A stretch of DNA of 64,000 nt from Hysterangium stoloniferum (lineage: Eukaryota > Basidiomycota > Agaricomycetes > Hysterangiales > Hysterangiaceae): contig WHVD01000018.1 of NCBI GenBank assembly GCA_015178975.1, positions 281,001-345,000 on the forward strand, in the 5' to 3' direction. Shown one piece after another: positions 58,202 to 64,000 of this stretch. The notes under the pieces were generated by a model. That model searched no databases. It saw only the letters and a program-made list of their open reading frames with translations, and was not told the DNA's origin. Numbering within the stretch: the stretch's first letter is position 1; every line of letters starts with the position of its first letter. The translations under genes and the position numbers were made by a program.

Positions 58202-61025
58202 ATGGCGCCCTCCGCATCTAAACAAAAGCGTCTCGCAGAAAAAGCAGCAAAAGCAGCTGCCAAAGGCGGATCTGCATCGAACGGGACATCGACACCTGCG
58301 CAGGATAGTGTGAATGGCGGTAGCACCCCGTTGACGAGTGTCAGTGCTGCGGCCAGTAAGGAGGATTTGACGAGTATGGCAAAGCTGCAGATTGCTACGG
58401 ATCGGAGTGCAGCGGGTGTTTTGGTTTCGGATGAGAAGGGGAGAGATGTTAAGATCGATGCCTTTACGCTCTCTTTTCATGGCCGTCTCTTGATTGAGAA
58501 TGCCGAGATTTCGTTGAATTATGGCCAGAGGTCTGTTCATCTTCATCTTCGTCCCCAGCCTGTTCTCCACTGATAACCATCGCAGGTACGGTTTACTGGG
58601 AGAGAACGGCTCCGGAAAGGTAACAGACATCCTATCTGATCTATTCTACTCCTAATCCCACCCAAACAGTCAACATTCCTCCAATCCATCGCAGACCAAG
58701 ATATCACCATCCCTTCTCACATCGACGTCTACCTCGTCAAAGGCGAGGCCGAACCCTCCACAGTCAACGCCATCGATTTCATCATCAACTCTGCCCTCCA
58801 AAAAGTCGCAAAGCTCGAACGCCGCATCGAAGAGCTTTCCCTCGAAGCCGATGATCCCGAGGCCCAGATGGCCCTCGATGCCGCCTATGAGGAGTTGGAG
58901 GACCTCGATCCGAGCACATTTGAGGCTAAGGCCGGCAGTATCTTGCATGGTTTGGGCTTTAGCCGGGACATGATGAAGAGGCCGACTAAGGATATGAGTG
59001 GTGGATGGAGGATGAGAGTCGCCTTGGCGAGGGCATTGTTTATTAAGCCACACTTGTTGCTGCTAGGTGAGATCATTTCCGCTTCATTGCTCGTCAATCC
59101 GTCACTGAACCCCACTCAGATGAGCCGACTAATCACTTGGATCTTGGAGCCGTCGTCTGGCTAGAAGCATACCTTTCTACTTACAACCACATCCTCGTTG
59201 TAAGTCTCATCATCCCTCCCTTTTCACACCCTATAACATCATTTTCCCGCAGATCACATCCCATTCGCAGGATTTCATGGACAACGTCTGCACAAACATT
59301 ATGGAGCTGACACCTAAGAAAAAGGTAAACTAACTTTCATCACTCTTCTACGTTCTCTTTTGTGTAATAACGGGTACTCTTTACAGATGGTCTACTACAC
59401 TGGTAACTACACAACCTACGTGCGCACCAAACAAGAGAACGAGGTGAACCAAATGAAGGCGTATCACAAGCAGCAGGAGGAAATTGCGCATATCAAAAAG
59501 TGCGTCTCCATTTTCTCTTCGCCCTCTTTCGTCCTGACCCCGCTTCCCTTCCTCGAGGTTCATCGCTAGCGCCGGTACATACGCCAATCTCGTCAAACAA
59601 GCCAAATCAAAACAAAAGGTAGCATTGTTTACCCCTCATCACTCATCCTTGACCATGCTCACCACGTTCGCGTAAAGATCATCGATAAGATGGAAGCGGC
59701 TGGCCTCATCGAAAAGATCGAACAACCCCGTCCGCTCCGGTTCCACTTTGAAGATATCCGGAAGCTGCCTCCGCCAATTATCGCATTTAACGATGTCGCG
59801 TTTAGTTATAGCGGAAAGAAGGAAGATCATCTGTATGAGCATTTGAGCTTTGGCATAGAGTGCGTCTTTGCGTCTGCGTCGGCGTCTGCCGTCGTAGTCT
59901 TGCCTCCTACACCTACATACTCATACTACTGCCCAAATCAGCATGGACTCCCGAATAGCTATCCTCGGCGCAAACGGCACGGGTAAATCGACGCTTCTCA
60001 ACCTGATCACGGATGCGCTCCAGCCATGCGAAGGGACGATTTCGAAACACGCGTCGCTGAAGCTCGCCAAGTACAGCCAACACAGCGCGGACCAGCTGCC
60101 GTACGACAAGAGCCCGATTGAGTATTTCCAGAGCAAGTATTCGGAGAAGTTTCCGGATAAGGATATTATGGTGAGCAGTTGGGGCATTGCCTGTCGCGAC
60201 ATTTAACCAGACTACCTGTGTGCTAGTTCTGGCGCGCTCAACTCGGCCGCTTCGGTCTTTCCGGCGCACACCAGACCTCGCCCATCAAACAACTCTCCGA
60301 CGGCCTCCGCAACCGCGTCGTGTTCTCGCAGTTGGCGATGGAGCACCCGCACATTCTGCTCTTGGACGAGCCGACGAATCATTTGGATATGGGGAGTATT
60401 GATGCGCTTGCGCTTGCGATTAAGGAGTTTGAAGGAGGCGTGGTTATTGTTAGTCATGATTTCCGTGAGTGGACGGGATTTTGTCTTTCTATACTTTCTT
60501 TTTGGGTTTTGGTTGGGTTCGTTGGTTCGAGTGGGGAGCGTGGGATGGTTATTGCGCCTTCCTCGGTTGTGGTATGAGTGGTTGCCTACTGTGTGTTGTG
60601 CAGGACTAGTTGTGGTGATGGTTTCGCCGGTCTCGCGTGCATACCGTGTCCATGACCCGGGTCAGCGTCCTCGTTTCATCGTGTCAATTGACATTGCTTC
60701 TCTGCTCGCAATCCGCCCCTTCCTTCCTCAATCTTTCTTGCTCTCTTTGTCGCTTTCAAACACCCGCTAATCCGTTTTATCGCGTAGGTCTAATCTCTCA
60801 AGTCGCCGAGGAACTCTGGGAAGTGGCTAACAAGACCATCCGTAATCTCACAAAACAGGATGTCTCGATTATAGATTACAAAGCGAACTTGGCGAGACAG
60901 AGTGCGTATTTTGTTATTTTATTTTTTTCAACTCCTCGCTTACCACTCTTTGCCTACCCACAGGTATGAAAGAGATCGAAAAAGCCAAGCTGATCAGCAA
61001 GACCACGAGCAAGACAAAAACTTGA
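58202..61025 (+). CDS. ARB1: ABC-F ATPase, ARB1/ABCF2 type
   Basis: Twelve exons splice in phase to 636 residues: 58202-58530, 58586-58619, 58670-59066, 59120-59199, 59253-59324, 59387-59499, 59558-59618, 59678-59859, 59942-60170, 60227-60464, 60788-60901 and 60964-61025. The Lys/Ala-rich N-terminus ([20 protein letters not shown]) is typical of ARB1. Nucleotide domain 1: Walker A GENGSGKST, signature [13 protein letters not shown], Walker [14 protein letters not shown] and the switch SHSQDF. Domain 2: [36 protein letters not shown] and SHDFR. ABC-F proteins of this type have no membrane domain; yeast ARB1 acts in ribosome biogenesis, shuttling between nucleus and cytoplasm. All catalytic motifs are intact. 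Intron 10 is long (323 bp) compared with the others (50-82 bp). Confidence 0.93.
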
Positions 61026-62407
61026 GTCCCTTCGCAAGGGGAAGCGAAGTCGTGGCGATGGCGATGTAGAGGGAGTTGTACAGACAGACCACGTGTTTGC
61101 TGTATTTCTTGGAGAGCGGACGGGATATACTTAGATTGGCTGCGCTACGCTAGGCCTGATACGATAGGATATGAGTACTTTACGACTTTGTTTGCATATG
61201 CATCATATATATTGTATTCCGTGGGAAACGATCGCATTGAGGTCCTCCTGCATTTGACTAGATCGGTAGTGCAACAATGATGATTGCTGAAATGCCCAAA
61301 AGAGGTTTAAAAAATGAAAGGAGAGCCAGAAAAGAATATGTTAATCCTAGATGACTTGTGTAGATACTGTAACCCTGTATACTTCCCCTGAGCAATGGGT
61401 GCTGCATAACCTGTCCTAACAGTGTCAGTACCCTTCCTACAGTATACTGCACAAATTGATAGTTGATCATAATGCACATCCAGCCACTGGGGGACAGTTG
61501 GATAAGGACATCCATCTCCTTAGAAGGTGAATGTTGGTAGGGGGGATTTGTGGATAGGATCAACAGTAGTGGGTAGTGATGGGAATTCTGGTGATGAATT
61601 CCATCTCATGGGCCACAACCCTTTGTTTCCCTCTCACCTTCTCACTCATTGGGATAGGTTTGCTCACCAGGTCCACACTATTTTGAAATCTATTATTGTA
61701 ACAAATTACTATTTATGTAGTATAGCCCCCTTTCCCCTGATCACTGCTACAAAGCTTCTAGGAATGCTTTCAAGAAGTTTCTGACACTCTGTTAGGACTA
61801 GAAAACACACAGCTCCCAGACCCATCTTATAAACACTTCACTCTCTTTTACAGTATGACTCACCAACCAGGCTCTGCCCAGATATCCCAAAGCATTAGAC
61901 ACTTCAAGATCCTTGATCTCAATCCACCCCTGAAGCTAATTGACATCTGGTTTATTATGTCACTAGTCATTTTCCTGTTTTCATCCCTGCCTTGTGTCTT
62001 GTTTGCCCTTTTTGTTATAATATGGGAATAGAACAATTAGTTAATCTCATATCTCATCTTGTGACTGCATGGATCTGACCAGTTCATAATCATATGATAG
62101 TCACATGTTTAGTTTAGTGTTCACTAGTTCTGTAGTGTGCACAAATGTGCAGTGCACAGACCAGTGCACAGACCATGTATTCTGGTATATAGTCTAGTCC
62201 AGTTGAGGAGTGGGATCCTCATATGGAAGCCTAGTTATATCACTAGTTTTATATCCTACACTGCTCTACTCTAAGTGGCTATGCTCCTATAGTAGAGAGT
62301 CCTTTGTACTGTGATTCCCCTGGCTTGCAGATTATTTTAAAACTTTTTGTCTTTCTGTCTTGCCAGATTTGTAGTACAATAATCCCTAGTTTTATATAGT
62401 CTAGCTA
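61026..62407. other. 3' flank of ARB1, then CpG-poor repeat-like DNA
   Basis: From about 61,250 CpG nearly disappears and no gene is seen. The word tttgtagtacaataa near 62,370 also occurs in the gypsy LTRs, so part of this may be LTR-derived. Confidence 0.4.
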
Positions 62408-64000
62408 CAGTGGCTTCCAAAACTGTCCCAATGTTTTGGTAATTCTCAATAAATGCTTTATAACCTACCAAATAAATTTTCTACAATAGTGAAATTATTC
62501 TCACATATACTGTACCTTAGCATACTAGCTTTGATATACCCAAATATTACATAATATAGATCAATATTGGTGTCACAGTGAATATCTAAAAATGACCAAT
62601 CATTGGGACAGTTTTGCAACCTGTTAAGAACTGAAAACTGACTAATGTTGGTGGCCGACAGGGACCGATCGGAAGGACTCGGCTTCAGCTTATGTGCTGT
62701 GCCCTCGCAAATATCCGTAGGGTGTCCTTAGATTTCGGATGGGCGAAGACTAATCCTAAAGAGTTCCTTTCGGTGAGATACTGATCGGAACCAAAACACA
62801 AGTCGAGTGTCGGGCCAAGGGGTCAGGGCTGGGAGTGGGCGATTGCACGCGAAGGTGGATGGGGGATTCTTAGTATGAGACCGTTACAGATGTATGAGGG
62901 TATTCTGAGTCGATATTCTGATTGCCTAGTAACTACAACTACAGCGGGATACAAGTAACAGGCGTCTAGAAAATACTAACGGGCAGAAGGGCGGAAAATG
63001 GTATTAACAATAAGCTTGACTAGGAACGGGAAGTTTATGATTAGTTCAGAGGCCAATGATAACTGAGAGCGGAATTACGATAAAAGGAAATAGTTTGAGG
63101 ACTACAAATATAGATAGACATATGTGAAACATAGGATAGAACGGATCAACAAAATGAAAGGGATGTATCAAAAGTTTAACCAGACAATACGAGTATTTTG
63201 ACGTGGGCGTAAATGGAGTTTGATCATCATGAAAGCATACGTCAGCTTCGGGGGCCGATGGTTTCCAAAGTGGTGGCTTGAAAACGTTGATAAGTGGCGA
63301 TAACCTTGGGACCGATAGGGTTGTGACACGGTCGTAACACAACCACCCTTTTTGAATCAGATATCTTGTTATTCTAGTACTTTGTATGGCCTCCCTTAGG
63401 CTTTATTACAGCATCAAGTCTTCTGAGGCTAATCTTTGCCTATTCCACTTCCACCCTCTCCTATAACCCCTAAACTCCCTTTAATGGTGAAGGATATTTC
63501 TGGAGCTGTTTCTTCAGGTGGAATCAAAGATGTTCTATGGGATTCAGGTCAGGAGACTGTGCTGTTCAGGAATATGATTTTCAAAAAACCATTTTTGTGC
63601 CATCTTGGATATGTGTTTAGGTTATTATCCTGCTGGAAAATGGCCTCATCTGCTGGAATATCCAAATCTTCAATGCTCTGGGACAAATGCTGAGCCAGGA
63701 TCTCCACATATTGTGCAGAATCCATCCATCCTTCAATCTCTGCAAGCATTCCCACTCCATTCCAACCCATACAGCCCTACATCATGATATCTCCACCTCC
63801 ATACTTGACTGTAAGTTGGGTTGTCCTATCAGAAAGTGGTTCTCCAGCTTTCTTCAACACATATAGATGTTCATCTGACCCAATATTATTGATATTGGTC
63901 TCATCAGACCACAAGACCCTTTTCTGATCATCCACAGTCCAGTTTTGGTACTTGAGGGCAAAGTTAACCTGGCCTTTCTATGTTGAGCCTTGAGCAAAGG
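62408..64000 (-). mobile_element. Tc1/mariner-like transposon relic, cut by the window edge
   Basis: The left end is TA followed by cagtggcttccaaaactgtc at 62,408. An inverted copy of this end (cattgggacagttttgcaac) lies at 62,601-62,620. The transposase reads on the minus strand from 64,000 down to about 63,400: LWSDETN (first Asp), KYGGGDIMM, GWNGVGMLAEIEGWMD, FQQDNN (second Asp) and, in another frame, SPDLNPIEHL with the Glu. An in-frame TAG (63,777-63,779) stands where a Trp is expected, and further frame changes follow. The 5' part lies beyond the window. The body is CpG-poor. A solo LTR is inserted at 62,622-63,339. Confidence 0.8.
62622..63339 (-). repeat. Solo LTR with target duplication
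   Basis: A 718-bp LTR, TGTTAAG to CGTAACA, bounded by perfect 5-bp repeats caacc (62617-62621 and 63340-63344). No internal retroelement sequence is present, so it is the product of LTR-LTR recombination. It keeps many CpG sites while its host, the Tc1-like relic, has almost none, so it inserted late. It carries ggactcggcttcagctta near 62,677. Confidence 0.9.

Overview
The window is nuclear DNA of a filamentous fungus, most likely a basidiomycete of the Agaricomycetes. The reasons are compact multi-exon genes with introns of about 45-80 bp, DUF6533-type membrane proteins, an NLR with an alpha/beta-hydrolase N-terminus and a TPR tail, a chromodomain-type Ty3/gypsy element, and marked CpG decay confined to repeats. 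The genus cannot be read from the sequence.

The window alternates between two kinds of DNA. CpG-containing blocks (about 3.2-33.8 kb, 49.8-61.2 kb) carry genes. CpG-poor blocks (1-3.2 kb, 33.8-38.6 kb, 46.1-49.7 kb, 61.2-62.6 kb, 63.3-64 kb) carry old retroelement debris, the tail exon of the NLR gene and a Tc1-like relic. Two younger insertions, still rich in CpG, sit inside the poor blocks: the complete gypsy element (38.6-46.1 kb) and a solo LTR (62.6-63.3 kb).

Left to right. 1-3.2 kb: LTR relics and a gag relic. 3.9-5.9 kb: two unrecognised minus-strand genes. 7.7-13.6 kb: a head-to-tail segmental duplication carrying two DUF6533 genes and the 3' end of a neighbouring Mid2-like single-pass membrane protein gene; the first unit also holds a small poly(A) retroposon. 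16.5-17 kb: the C-terminal domain of a broken tyrosine recombinase. 17.7-31 kb: five paralogues of a small multi-pass membrane protein (four plus, one minus) with the same intron positions and phases and a common C-terminal QGDW, interleaved with a YOP1/REEP gene, an intron-containing tRNA-Gly and a hAT-like element. 32 kb: a hairpin-bearing MITE with an 18-bp tandem array. 32.8-33.7 kb: two probable LINE-tail fragments.

33.8-51 kb is dominated by repeats around one NLR gene. A decayed second copy of its TPR array is split by an old LTR. The gypsy element keeps a perfect target duplication but is dead: its pol frame is cut by CGA-to-TGA-type stops and its YxDD box reads YLDN. It carries an antisense gene between pol and the 3' LTR. 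51-61 kb returns to ordinary genes: an unresolved minus-strand gene, a well-resolved four-exon gene of unknown function, and a 12-exon ARB1/ABCF2 ribosome-biogenesis ATPase. The right edge is a Tc1-like transposon interrupted by the solo LTR.

There is no sign of one pathway shared by the genes. The two themes are lineage-specific expansion of membrane-protein families and repeat turnover with CpG deamination.
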